64,000 nucleotides of DNA from VAZQ01 sp963739175 (GTDB lineage Bacteria > Pseudomonadota > Alphaproteobacteria > Rhizobiales > Xanthobacteraceae), in contig CAVTZH010000001.1 in assembly GCA_963739175.1 (NCBI GenBank), positions 186,001 to 250,000 on the forward strand. Reading direction: 5' to 3'. A program made the translations under genes and the position numbers. The notes beneath the pieces are model-generated. The model saw nothing but the letters and a program-made list of their open reading frames with translations, searched no databases and was not told where the DNA came from. Of this stretch, positions 32,910 through 42,355 are shown one piece after another; position 1 is the stretch's first letter, and each line of letters begins with the position of its first letter.

Positions 32910-33830
32910 TCAATTCGCCGTCCGCGCGAGCCCGAGCTTCTCGAAGATCGGATCGTCCGACACCTTGAACACCACCGTGTCCTGCGGCGCCTCGATCGTG
33001 TGCTCGTGCCAGCACGGCATCGCGACCACGTCGCCGACGCCGGCGGTCTCGTCGAAGCCTTCCGCAATGAAGCGCGCCTTGCCCGACACCACCGCGTAGA
33101 TCACGTTCGCGGTGGTCTTCGGCATCGGCATGCTGCCGCCCTTCGGCTGGCGGATCAGATTGAGCGCGATCGTCGGCATCACGCCCTTGGCGATCTCGAC
33201 CGTCTTCGCTTCGCTGCCTTCGCCCAGCGCCGCGCGCGATGGGATGCGCATCGGCGTCTCGCCGGTGCTGGTGATGTCCTGCAGGCCGCCCTGCGGATAG
33301 GGCTCGAAGAACATCGCCTCGGTGAGCTGGATGAACGGAATGTCGAGGAAGTCGATCCAGTAGCCGGTCTCGCTCGTCTCGTTGGCGTGGCCGTGCCAGC
33401 AGAACGCCGGCGTCAGCAGCACCTCGCCCGGCAGCATGTCGATGCGCGTGCCGTTGACGATGGTGTAGACGCCTTGTGTCCCGTGCAGCACCAGCCGCAG
33501 CGCCGCCGCCGAATGGCGGTGCGTGCGCGCGCGGTCGCCGGGCATCACGCATTGATAGGCGGCGACGAGATGCTTGGTCGTCGCGTAGGTGTTGCCCTCG
33601 ATCGGATTGACCAGGATCAGGTTGCGGCGTTCGGTCTGGTCCGCCGGCACCATGTTGTGCGAGGCGTCGAGCGCCTTCTTGGCGTCGGCGAACCGCCACA
33701 CCGCCGGCTTGAACTTCGGCTGCGGCGACGGCCACATCGAGGGCTCCGGCCGCGCCCAGCCGGGCGACAGGTTCAATTCCCTGAGGTGGGTGTAATAAGG
33801 GGAGTCGTCCTGTTTCATCGTCAAAAGCAT
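32910..33830 (-). CDS. gentisate 1,2-dioxygenase-like bicupin
   Basis: A 306-residue cupin. The first cupin has iron-ligand histidines in THRHSAAALRLVLHG and CWHGHANE. The second cupin (about 205-300) keeps only CWHEHTIEAP. The layout matches gentisate/salicylate/1-hydroxy-2-naphthoate dioxygenases, which cleave a ring carrying carboxylate and para hydroxyls. The ATG at 33830 follows GAGGGCGG. With the FAD monooxygenase upstream and the Bug and amidohydrolase genes downstream it suggests hydroxylation followed by gentisate-type ring fission. Confidence 0.87.
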   Translation of the reverse strand: MLLTMKQDDSPYYTHLRELNLSPGWARPEPSMWPSPQPKFKPAVWRFADAKKALDASHNMVPADQTERRNLILVNPIEGNTYATTKHLVAAYQCVMPGDRARTHRHSAAALRLVLHGTQGVYTIVNGTRIDMLPGEVLLTPAFCWHGHANETSETGYWIDFLDIPFIQLTEAMFFEPYPQGGLQDITSTGETPMRIPSRAALGEGSEAKTVEIAKGVMPTIALNLIRQPKGGSMPMPKTTANVIYAVVSGKARFIAEGFDETAGVGDVVAMPCWHEHTIEAPQDTVVFKVSDDPIFEKLGLARTAN

Positions 33831-33864
33831 GACCGCCCTCTTTATTTAGCGAACCATATTGCAG

Positions 33865-33938
33865 CCGCTCGTCCCCGCGAAAGCGGGGACCCAGAATCAA
33901 AGCAAGACTGGATTCCCGCTTGCGCGGGAATGAGCGGC
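33865..33938. repeat. palindromic intergenic repeat, family A copy 2
   Basis: CCGCTCGTCCCCGCGAAAGC ... GCTTGCGCGGGAATGAGCGG arms, lying between the cupin and FAD monooxygenase genes. Confidence 0.88.
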
Positions 33939-33966
33939 GGAGAGGTTCGAACCGACCGGTACATAG

Positions 33967-35663
33967 TCACGACGCTTTCTCGACCGCCTGCATCTGACTT
34001 AAACGTCCGGCCCCGCGCACGCAATCGGCCAGCGCCGTGGCATCTTGGGGTTCCTTGTCGGCGCGCCAGGCGACATGGCCGTCCGGCCGCACCAAAACGA
34101 GCGCGCGTTCGTAGAGCTTTCGTACCTCCGGGGACGACAATGCCTCGACGCGCAGCGGCACGCCGGCTTTGGCGAAGGCTTGAACGATTCCATCTCCCGA
34201 CGGCGCGTCGTCGCCGAGCCGCAGCAGCACAAATCCCTTGCCGAAGAGATCGAGCGTCGAGCGCCCCTCGCCGATCCACGCATGCGGCGCACGCGCTCCT
34301 GGACGTGCAATTTGCGTGTAGGTCTGGCCTTCGAGCGGCGGCGCCGGCGTGCCGTCCGGCCAGACGATCGGCGACGTGTCGTAGCGATAGCCGAGGTGAT
34401 AGCCGTTCATGAACCACTCGTGCCGCATCAGCTCGGTGTACCACGCTCCATACTTGGCGCGCGCCATGTCGCCGGCAGGTCCGGGCTGGAACATCTCCGC
34501 CGTCGGCTTGTGGGTGGTGCGCGGCGCCAGCATGCGTTCGAGATTGTCGGTCGAGGCCTTGATGTTGCGCACCGCCACCGGCTTGCGCTCGATCTCATAG
34601 GTCGCGAGCAGGTTCGGCCCGCCCCAGCCTTTGAGCACCGCGTCGAGCTTCCAGCCGAGATCGACCGCGTCCTGCATGCCGGTGTTCATGCCGAGCGCGC
34701 CGGTCGGCGAGGTCAGATGCACGCGTCGCCCGCCATGTAGACGCGGCCGCGGCCGTAGCTCTCCGCCACCAGCTCGCGCCGCACCCAGCGCAGCACCGAG
34801 AGGATCTCGTAGTCGAAGTCCTTGCCCATGGCGCGGCGCAGCGCCGTGCGGATGTCATCTTCGCTATGCGTCACCTTCTCCGGCGAGCCGACGATCGACA
34901 TGCGGAAGCGGTCGCCGCCATTGATCGCGACGATCGTCAGCCAGGTGCCTTCCGGCCCGATGAAGATGAAGCGATAGCCGCGCCCCTTATTGTGCAGTGA
35001 TGGCAGGTCCGGACAGCGGAAGATCACGTTGCTGGTGTAGGTGAGCGCCGGATGGCCGCTCATCCCAATGCCGAGCGTCTCGCGCACGAACGATGCGCCG
35101 CCGTCGGTGCCGACCATGTAGTCGGCGGTGATCTCGCGCGTCTCGCCGCTCACCGTGTCACGCACGGTGGCGGCGACATGCGTGCCTTTATCCGCAAAGC
35201 CGACCAGCTCGGTGTTGTGATGCAGCGTGACGCTCGGGAATTCGGTCGCCCATTGCTTGATGATGGGATCGAACATGTCCTGCGGCACGCGCTCGCGCTT
35301 CTGCGGGCTCTCCTTCGGCAGCGGCTCGAAACCGCGGCCGGGGAATTTCTCGCGGCCGAACTCGTAGCCGGTGAACGACTCGAGCCATACATAGTCCTGC
35401 GGATAGTCGGGAGGATACGGCGCGTCGCGCACGCGGTCGGCGATGCCCCAGCGGCGGCAGAACTCCATGGTGCGCACGCCGATCAGGTCCATCTTCGGAT
35501 GGTCGACGTGGCCTTCGGTCTTTTCGATCAGCGTGCAGGCGACGCCGCGCCAGCCGAGATCGCCGGCGAGCGCGAGCCCGACCGGGCCGGCGCCAACGAT
35601 CAGGACGGGGGTGTGCGCGTTTGGCAAATCAATCCGCCGGGTTGGTCGCGTTTGCAACCACAC
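33967..35663 (-). pseudogene. FAD-dependent aromatic monooxygenase split by a frameshift
   Basis: The N-terminal part (HTPVLIVGAGPVGLALAGDL, later ADYMVGTDGGASFVRETLGI) runs to GRVYMAGDA, where one G appears to be missing from GACGCG(G)TGCATC near 34720. The next frame continues HLTSPTGALGMNTGMQDA, the conserved second FAD motif, to the stop at 33967. Repaired length is about 565 residues, normal for UbiH/PheA-type hydroxylases with a C-terminal thioredoxin-like domain. As sequenced the protein would lose the FAD-ribityl motif and substrate domain. The start codon (GTG at 35663) is uncertain. First gene of the minus-strand cluster 35663-30797. Confidence 0.78.
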
Positions 35664-35787
35664 CTATAGCGCCGCCCGTGCGCCGCGGTCGAGCCGCGTC
35701 GCGGCAGTGTCGCGGTTTAGGTTGTGGTGTTTGAGTTATTCTCGCTATGGTATATGATTGCTTTTCGGCCAATGTTGGGGCGTCGCC

Positions 35788-37121
35788 ATGCCGATTGAGA
35801 TTTAAATTCCCGGTTCGCTGGGCAGCTTGTCGCCAGTGGAAGAGCTCCTGTGGTCAGGCCTTCTCACAAGCTCGCAGTCTCCCGAATGCAAAATTCACGT
35901 AGCTGCAACGACAGAGGACCGTGGCGTTCGAGCTGAGTTTCTGCGCTGGTACCTGATCGCCGCAATTCCCTCCGTTACTCCCTCGCCCACCAGCATTGAA
36001 ATCACCGGCGCCACGATAACAGGCAAGCTCAATCTTACTGGGCTCGTTACTGGCGTATCGCTGCAGTTCAGCGAGTGTGTCTTCAGTGACGCTGTCCAGC
36101 TTTCCGATTCGACAGTCGGCGGGTTCGAGATGCTGGGTGGCCGAGCGGGCGAAATCACGGGCGATCGGTTCATTGTAAATGGACCAATGAAGTTCACTTC
36201 GAAAGATCTGCCGGCTTCGTTAGGACCAACAATCAAAAAGTTGCGTATCAACGGCGCAGAGGTGCGCGGCAAAAAGAAAAAGGCGACGAGGCAAATGGCC
36301 CTATGTGCGGCTTGGACGCGGCGTATGCCGAGATAGGAGGCACGCTCCTATGGGAAAACGTCTCCCAAAAAGGTGACCCCGGCAAGATCAAGTATTGGCT
36401 GAACTTGCAGAGGGCGAAGATCAACATTCTGGAAGATGACGAGTTGAGCTGGAAGAAGCTCGATCGCATTGATCTGACGAATTGCGAATACAAGGCGATT
36501 GGCAAGCTGAGCGACAAGGAGCTGACTTGGCGTCTTGCCTTGCTCGACCGGGAGTATGCGCCGACCAACTTGTTAAGCCGCCCCAACGAGGCCCGAATGA
36601 GATTTAAGCCGCAACCTTATTTGCACCTTGCACATCTGTTTCGTGCCGCGGGATATGAATCGGCTGGCAAGACCGTCTTGGTTCGGCTTGAACGCAACCG
36701 GACGCGCTTCGGAGACATTACGCCGATCCGCAAAATCGGGCGATGGATGCTCGATGCATTCTTGCGATACGGATATTCGCCGTTCCGTCCGGTATACATA
36801 CTAAGCGTCTGGGTGCTCGTCTGCTGGTGCTTGTTTGCCAGCGCATACAACGCGGGGCATTTCGTTCAGGCAAAAGACAATCAACTGAGCGAGCCAACGA
36901 AGGAAAATCCAAAGCCGCCGCCGCGCGTAGTGTTTCGCGCCCCCGTGTATGCGGTCGATACGTTGGTTCCGATCGTTGACCTCCAGCAAAAGAAAAATTG
37001 GCTCCTGAAGACGCCAAACTGGAAGCTCGAATCGCTGCTGATCTTCAACACTTTCTTCGGGTGGCTGATGACCACGCTGTTCGCGGCGGGCGTCACGGGC
37101 CTTCTTCGCCGCGATACCTAA
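35788..37121 (+). pseudogene. broken gene for a membrane-associated oxidoreductase-like protein
   Basis: From the ATG at 35788 the frame reads MPIEI then TAA, then reads on in the same frame as IPGSLGSLSPVEELLWSGLL ... to about 36270. There, inside an A-rich run (AAAAAGAAAAAGG, 36271-36283), the signal moves to another frame: KGDEANGPMCGLDAAYAEIGG ... QPYLHLAHLFRAAGYESAGKTVLVRLERN ... with two C-terminal membrane helices (about 36785-36860 and 37035-37110). The ends resemble proteins annotated as membrane-associated oxidoreductases, but the repeated middle is short, so an internal deletion is likely. Base composition is clearly less GC-rich than its neighbours, suggesting acquisition. A TTG start at 35827 could rescue the first half. 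Confidence 0.6.
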
Positions 37122-37181
37122 GCCGCGAATTCCGCGCTACGCTATCCCATCGCCATCGCCAACCACCGGCGCGAGGTCACG

Positions 37182-37808
37182 ATGGAATCCTACTACTACG
37201 CGGAAATCCTCGGCGTCGCGGCGGCCGCCGCCAGTCTCTACGCAGCACATGCCAAGACCATCATTCCGCTGCGCGCGGCGGCGGTGATCGCCAATCTCTT
37301 GGCCATGGGCTACAGCCTCTCGCACGGCACCTATCCGACCTTCGTGCTCAATGCGCTGCTGTTGCCGCTCAACGCCTGGCGCCTGCACCAAATGATCGAC
37401 CTGGTGCGCGGCATCGACGCCGCGATCAAGAGCGACATGAATGTCGACTGGCTGTTGAAGTACATGCGCCCGAAGCACTACAAGGCGGGCGACATCATGA
37501 TGGCGCGCGGCGAATACGCCACCGAGGCGTTCTATATCGTGTCGGGCGAGGTGGAGCTGGTCGAGATCAACCAGACCCGTGGCGCGGGGACGCTGCTCGG
37601 CGAGATCGGATTGTTCACGCCCGACGGGCAGCGGATCATGACCGTGCGCTGCAAGACCGACGTCGAGGCCGCCAAGATCGGCTACGACCAGATCAAGGAA
37701 TTGTATTTCCAGAACCCGCAGTTCGGATTCAAGCTGTTGCATCTCATCGTCGCGCGGCTGCAGAGCAATGCCGAGCTGGCGACGGCGGGGACGACGAAGC
37801 AGGCGTAG
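37182..37808 (+). CDS. membrane-linked cyclic-nucleotide-binding-domain protein
   Basis: A 208-residue protein. About 60 hydrophobic N-terminal residues (two to three helices, YYAEILGVAAAAASLYAAHAK... and NALLLPLNAWRL) are followed by a cNMP-type beta-roll at about 95-185: GDIMMARGEYATEAFYIVSGEVELVEI and LLGEIGLFTPDGQR. The phosphate-binding cassette Arg-Ser/Ala is only partly matched (ETGLFTPDGQR region), so ligand binding is uncertain. There is no helix-turn-helix, so it is not a Crp-type regulator. It resembles the Popeye-like or cNMP-membrane proteins of Rhizobiales. Confidence 0.78.
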   Translation: MESYYYAEILGVAAAAASLYAAHAKTIIPLRAAAVIANLLAMGYSLSHGTYPTFVLNALLLPLNAWRLHQMIDLVRGIDAAIKSDMNVDWLLKYMRPKHYKAGDIMMARGEYATEAFYIVSGEVELVEINQTRGAGTLLGEIGLFTPDGQRIMTVRCKTDVEAAKIGYDQIKELYFQNPQFGFKLLHLIVARLQSNAELATAGTTKQA

Positions 37809-37894
37809 GTGCGTCAGATCGCCATCGGAACTTTGCCGGCGGCGAATCGTTGGAGGGGCGGCAAAACCCGGACCCTCACACCGAGAGCCCGCAC

Positions 37895-38560
37895 GTGAGT
37901 ACCAATCCGGACGAGGACCAGACCTGGCTGTCGCAGCCGGATACCGCCTTTCTGACAAAGGCCAGGATCACGGACTGGGAAGCGGACAAGACGTTCTCGA
38001 CCGACTGGGCCGGGAACCATTTTTTCTATTGGGCGAAGCTGCTGGACCGGCTGCGTGAGAAGCCGGTCCGGGTTCTGGAAATCGGTTCATGGGAAGGCCG
38101 CTCGGCGCTGTTCTTCCTGAACTACCTGCCGCGCAGCCGCATCGTCTGCATCGATCCGTTCGAAGGAAACGCAGAGCACCAGCGCGACCCGCATTTCCGC
38201 GAGCTCGCGCTCAAGTCCGAGACGCAGTTCGATCGCAACCTTGCCGCCTTTATGGACCGCGTCGAAAAAATCAAAGGCAGCTCGACAACAATACTGCCGT
38301 CGCTCGGCATTGCCGGTCGCCGGTTCGACCTCGCCTATATCGACGGCAGTCACATGGCCGCCGACGCCTATAGCGACGCGGTGCTGACCTGGCCGCTGAT
38401 GGAGCCGGGCGGCATCGTCATCTTCGACGACTATGAATGGCCCCTGATGGGTAGCGACCTTGAGCGGCCCCAATTGGGCATCGACGCCTTTCTCGCCACC
38501 ATCAGCGGGCAATATCGCGAGCTGCACCGCGACTACCAGGTCGTGATCGCCAAACGATAG
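37895..38560 (+). CDS. class I SAM-dependent methyltransferase (Methyltransf_24 type)
   Basis: A 221-residue soluble protein starting at a GTG (37895). Motif I is VRVLEIGSWEGRSALFFL (about residue 58), the acidic motif II lies in RIVCIDPFEGN, and the family's LAYIDGSH and GGIVIFDDYEWPL segments follow. Such enzymes methylate sugars, nucleotide-sugar-derived products or small molecules; the substrate is unknown. It is 86 bases downstream of the cNMP gene. The remaining gap to the next gene is a palindromic repeat. Confidence 0.82.
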   Translation: MSTNPDEDQTWLSQPDTAFLTKARITDWEADKTFSTDWAGNHFFYWAKLLDRLREKPVRVLEIGSWEGRSALFFLNYLPRSRIVCIDPFEGNAEHQRDPHFRELALKSETQFDRNLAAFMDRVEKIKGSSTTILPSLGIAGRRFDLAYIDGSHMAADAYSDAVLTWPLMEPGGIVIFDDYEWPLMGSDLERPQLGIDAFLATISGQYRELHRDYQVVIAKR

Positions 38561-38584
38561 GGGTGATGCGGCATTCGAGCATGC

Positions 38585-38690
38585 GTAGGGTGGGCAAAAT
38601 CGCCACCGCCCGATCGCGTGGGCACGGCGCACGCACGATTTTGCCCACGCGATGCGATCGTGCACAGCGCCTTTGCCCACCCTACAGCGC
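38585..38690. repeat. palindromic intergenic repeat, family F
   Basis: Outer arms GTAGGGTGGGCAAA and TTTGCCCACCCTAC with inner inverted copies of ATCGCGTGGGC and GCCCACGCGAT form a large cruciform between convergent genes. It may also act as a terminator. Confidence 0.8.
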
Positions 38691-38696
38691 CTTGCG

Positions 38697-39734
38697 CTAT
38701 CGCACCGTCTTGCGCAGCAGGACCGTGTTGTCGAACACCAGGTTGATCGTCCAGACCCAGCGGCTGCCGCGGAACGCCTCCGGGAAGCGCCAGTAGCCCG
38801 GCATCCCGACAATGCCGACTTCCTGATCGAGATATTCGAACGCCTGCGGCCAGTTCGAGTCGTCGAAGCCGGGCTCGGCCCAGCCGTCCGGGATCGGATA
38901 GCGCACGGCGAAGCAATGCTCGCGGCAGGTCGGCAGCTTGGCGAGCGGATGGATGCGCCCGAGATGCGAGGTGTCGTGGATGTTGCCGTATTCGACCACG
39001 TCGTCGGGATGCGCGAGCGGCGCGATGACGAACGACTGCGCCTTCCACGAGCTGTTGGTGACGGTGCCGTCCGAGAACCGCGCGACGAACCCGGCGTCGC
39101 CGGAATGCCAGTCGTTGCCGGCGAACACTTCCATGCCGAGGCCGAGCTTGTCTTCCCAGTCCTGCGCCAGCACGGCGATGGTGTAGGGACGCTTCACGCG
39201 GAAGCGCACCACGTGCGAGTTGAACGGCGTGAACGGGGTGGCGTCGACGCCGATCAGCTTGCCGTTGATGTAGAGCTCGAAATAGTTGTCGGCGATCATG
39301 AAGCCGGTGACCACCTCGCCGTCCTTGTCGATGTCGACGATGGGCACCTTGTTCAGGTCGACTTCCGCGAGGTTGCGCGGCGTGACCTTGTTGCACTCGT
39401 TGTAGAGGTCGGGAAGCTTCGGGCCGGTCTGGAAATTGTTCGGCACCGGCACCGTGAAACGCGTGCCGTCCTTGGCGACGATCTCACCGACCGGATTCTT
39501 GCGGATGTTCATCCCGGGCTGATTGACCGCGCAGGGCACGAGGTCCTCGATCGTCACCTTGCCGAGCCCCTGCGTGACGATGCGCTTGGGCGCCGGGTCG
39601 GCTTTCGGAAGCGGCAGCTTCGACGGCCCCTTCGGTTGTTGCGCCTGGCCGGCGCTGACGAACAGCGCTGCCGCGACGCAAAGAATGGCAGAGGCATAGC
39701 GCGCGTAACGCGCCAGCAGGATCGACCGCAGCAT
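38697..39734 (-). CDS. exported hypothetical protein, 345 aa
   Basis: A 345-residue protein with a signal peptide ending near SAGQAQ (about residue 32). A Pro/Lys linker follows, then a beta-rich body: NFQTGPKLPDLYNECN, FMIADNYFELYINGKLIGVD, FNSHVVRFRVKRPYTIAVLAQDWEDKLG, and FDDSNWPQAFEYLD. The paired NYFELYINGKLIG and DDSNWP patterns recall galactose-binding-like (jelly-roll) modules of carbohydrate-active enzymes, but no catalytic domain is evident. I do not recognise a named family. It stands alone on the minus strand. Confidence 0.75.
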   Translation of the reverse strand: MLRSILLARYARYASAILCVAAALFVSAGQAQQPKGPSKLPLPKADPAPKRIVTQGLGKVTIEDLVPCAVNQPGMNIRKNPVGEIVAKDGTRFTVPVPNNFQTGPKLPDLYNECNKVTPRNLAEVDLNKVPIVDIDKDGEVVTGFMIADNYFELYINGKLIGVDATPFTPFNSHVVRFRVKRPYTIAVLAQDWEDKLGLGMEVFAGNDWHSGDAGFVARFSDGTVTNSSWKAQSFVIAPLAHPDDVVEYGNIHDTSHLGRIHPLAKLPTCREHCFAVRYPIPDGWAEPGFDDSNWPQAFEYLDQEVGIVGMPGYWRFPEAFRGSRWVWTINLVFDNTVLLRKTVR

Positions 39735-40104
39735 CTCGTCCTCCCAAAGTACGAGCGAGCGCCAAGTCCGAACATAAGCCGCAGGAGCTTACATTATTTT
39801 TAAAAGTGTGGGCAGTGCGTCATCAGCGCGTTCACGCGCGTCTTCAGTAGCCAGGGCATAACGCGCACAATGGCGCATCACGCGACGCCGACGCGCCCTG
39901 CAATGTCGCGCCAGTGTTGAGCCTGATCTGAGTCAAATCTCCCGACGAGTCGCCGGGTCGAATTTACGCCGCCGAAAGGCGAAGGCGGTCTGATCCGTCC
40001 GTCGATCACTTTGCACGGGCTACTCGCGACGACTGTCGATTCCGGCGGGCGCCCGCGAGGTCACAACCGTCCCGATATTTCAAGCACACAGGGAGGCCAC
40101 GACC
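39735..40104. other. 370-bp intergenic region with a possible FNR/FixK-type site
   Basis: This gap separates divergent genes. It starts with an AT-rich stretch (TTATTTTTAAAAGT near 39795), includes a fragment of repeat family C (39826-39845), and contains CTGATCTGAGTCAA at 39923-39936, seven of eight matches to the TTGA-N6-TCAA box of FNR/FixK regulators. No ORF or terminator is convincing. Confidence 0.4.
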
Positions 40105-41256
40105 ATGGCCACGAATCTCGTCACGACCATCATGCAATCGCTGACGCCGGACATGATCGCAAAGATCGCGTCACTGCTCGGCATCGACCGCAGCATCGCC
40201 GAGAAGGCGATCGGAGCCGGCATCCCTGCCATCCTCGCGAGCTTCGCGAACCTCGCTTCGTCACCGGATGGCGCGCGGCAATTGTCCAGCACGTTGGCGC
40301 ACCAGCCGGCGAACGGGCTCGAGCAGATCCGAAACGCCATCGGGGCAGGCCAGCAGAGCGCGGCCGAGGGCGGCGCCTCCCTGCTCTCCGGCCTGCTCGG
40401 CGGCAGCGGCTTGAATGCGCTCGCTGGCGCCATCGGCAGTTTTGCCGGCACCGGCGCCAACACCGGCAAGTCGTTGCTTGGCATGCTGGGTCCCGTCGTT
40501 GCCGGCGTCCTCGGCCAGCAGCAACGCAACAATGGGCTTGATGCCAATGGCCTCGCTTCCCTGCTCGCATCGCAGAAGGATCAGATCGCGGCCGCGATGC
40601 CGTCCGGCTTTACCAAGATGCTGAGCGGCACCGACGTGCTCGGGGCTTTCGACGGCGGCATGCGCCGCACCGCCGACACGGTCGCGGCCGCGCGCAGCCG
40701 CATGGCCGACATGGCTGACGATGCGGCCGCACGCACGGGCCAGGCGGCCTATGCGGCGTCCCGCAGCGCCTCCACATCATCGAGCTGGCCTTACTGGGGG
40801 CTCGCCGCCCTCGCCGCGCTCGTTGGCATCGGTTGGTATTTCCTGACACCCCACGACACCCAGCAGGTCGCGGAGCGCAAGACCGCAACGCCGACATCGA
40901 CGAGCGAGACCATCGGCGCTCGAACGCCGAATGTCACCGCGGCCGAGCTCACGATGGAAGCGACCACATCGGTCGGTGCCGTCAGGGCGGCGCTGCAAGG
41001 CATGACAAATCCCGCGGCGGCGCGCGCAGCCCTGCCGCAGCTCGAGCAGGCAACGGCCCGCCTCGACCGGATCAACGATCTGGCGGCGCAGCTTCCTCCG
41101 GCAGCGAGAAAGACCATCGCCTCCTCGCTGCAGTCGACAATCACGCCGCTCAACCAGCTGTTCGATAAGGTTCTGGCAACCCCCGAGGTCGCCGGCGTCG
41201 CGAAGCCGGCGATCGATGCGCTGCGATCAAAACTCGAGACGCTGTCGCGGACCTGA
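40105..41256 (+). CDS. DUF937 domain protein with C-terminal membrane segment
   Basis: A 383-residue protein. The N-terminal third is a DUF937 domain (MQSLTPDMIAKIASLLGIDRS..AEKAIGAGIPAILASFANLAS), a YidB-like all-helical module rich in Gly/Ala/Leu. A single membrane helix lies at about residues 232-248 (WPYWGLAALAALVGIGWYFL), followed by a Thr/Ala-rich linker and a helical C-terminal domain (NVTAAELTMEATTSVGAVRAAL..., about 275-383). The domain orientation suggests a cytoplasmic N-part and periplasmic C-part. The function is not known. GGGAGGCC precedes the ATG. Confidence 0.85.
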   Translation: MATNLVTTIMQSLTPDMIAKIASLLGIDRSIAEKAIGAGIPAILASFANLASSPDGARQLSSTLAHQPANGLEQIRNAIGAGQQSAAEGGASLLSGLLGGSGLNALAGAIGSFAGTGANTGKSLLGMLGPVVAGVLGQQQRNNGLDANGLASLLASQKDQIAAAMPSGFTKMLSGTDVLGAFDGGMRRTADTVAAARSRMADMADDAAARTGQAAYAASRSASTSSSWPYWGLAALAALVGIGWYFLTPHDTQQVAERKTATPTSTSETIGARTPNVTAAELTMEATTSVGAVRAALQGMTNPAAARAALPQLEQATARLDRINDLAAQLPPAARKTIASSLQSTITPLNQLFDKVLATPEVAGVAKPAIDALRSKLETLSRT

Positions 41257-41258
41257 CC

Positions 41259-41507
41259 TTAGTTGCCCGACGACCGCTCGGTCATGCAGACCGGCTGGTC
41301 GCAAAAGCGCTTGACCTTGGCGGCCTTGCCTTTGCACGGCCGCCAACGGTTGCAATAGGCCTTCTTGCCCTGCGGGCACCTCTGGATCGAGCCGCCGCAC
41401 GTCACCGCCATCTTTTCGACGGCGCCCTCGGCGCCGGCATTGTGCGCGCTGAGGCTCAGCCCCGCGATCGCCGCCGCCGAGGCCAGCATCAAGGCGAGCT
41501 TCCACAT
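41259..41507 (-). CDS. small exported cysteine-rich protein, 82 aa
   Basis: An 82-residue protein with a signal peptide (about 1-26, ending AGAEG) and a basic mature part with six Cys at about residues 37, 44, 52, 58, 69 and 74, suggesting three disulfides. The spacing pattern C-x6-C-x7-C-x5-C-x10-C-x4-C is not one I can name. It converges on the DUF937 gene with only 2 bases between stops. A small periplasmic or secreted protein; the function is unknown. Confidence 0.75.
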   Translation of the reverse strand: MWKLALMLASAAAIAGLSLSAHNAGAEGAVEKMAVTCGGSIQRCPQGKKAYCNRWRPCKGKAAKVKRFCDQPVCMTERSSGN

Positions 41508-41736
41508 TTGTCATCCTCCTTGGCGTGCTCGATTACCCACGAGGGTAACCCGTTCGGGGCAGCCGGGTCGAGCCACTGGCGCGGCTTTCCTGGCGCGGCT
41601 CGGCAATCGACCGTCCTGTGACCAGCATCACAGCCGGGAAGCGCCGCGGCGCCTAGGGTCGCGCCTCCCTTGCCGGCCGCTTTACCTCCGTTGCCGATTG
41701 CGGCCGGGACACTTCCGCAACCCGAGGTCCTGCCCC

Positions 41737-42255
41737 ATGAACTTGCGTTTCGCCACGTTGATCACCGGATGCATGCTCGCCGGCGCCGCGGCCGCCGCCT
41801 ACCACCGCGCCGAGGGCCGGCCGTTCGCCCTGGCGTCGCGCGCCGCCGAATTGCCGATGCCGCTGTTCATGCAGGCGGCGACCGGCGCGCCCACGACGGC
41901 GGCCTGGCCGCCGAGCACGTCGATCGCCTTCTACGACGAGATGTTTGCGCTGTTGCACACCGGCCCGGCGCCGCAAACGCAAAGACCGCAAGCTCCGGCG
42001 CGCGTCGCAACCGCCGGCGCCGGCGGTGAGCCGCTACCGCAAGGTGCGGGCGGTGCGCCAACACCACCGGGCGCCGCGAGCAACGATACGGTCGAGATCG
42101 TGATCCGCGACCGCTTCGGCCGGCCGATCCGGGTCGAGCGTGTCGACCGCCGGCTGCTCGCAGGCCGCGGCTATCCGCAGCCGCCGCATCGGGCTTACGG
42201 ACCGCAACCGTATGGACCCTACGGGCCGTACGGAGCTTATGGCCCCTATCGCTGA
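41737..42255 (+). CDS. exported Pro/Gly/Tyr-rich hypothetical protein, 172 aa
   Basis: A 172-residue protein with a signal peptide (MNLRFATLITGCMLAGAAAAAY, cleaved near residue 20). A Pro/Ala/Gly-rich middle and a short conserved-looking core (DTVEIVIRDRFGRPIRVERVDRR) are followed by a C-terminal run of YGPYGPYGAYGPYR repeats. The tail suggests a surface or cell-wall-associated low-complexity protein. I do not recognise a family. Confidence 0.7.
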   Translation: MNLRFATLITGCMLAGAAAAAYHRAEGRPFALASRAAELPMPLFMQAATGAPTTAAWPPSTSIAFYDEMFALLHTGPAPQTQRPQAPARVATAGAGGEPLPQGAGGAPTPPGAASNDTVEIVIRDRFGRPIRVERVDRRLLAGRGYPQPPHRAYGPQPYGPYGPYGAYGPYR

Positions 42256-42355
42256 TTTTTCCGCGACCGCCATGCCATCAGATTGGCGGAATGCGCTGCC
42301 CTGATCCTTTTCGACGCGGTTCATTCCGCGTCGCGGGAAAACCGGGGGGCTTTCC

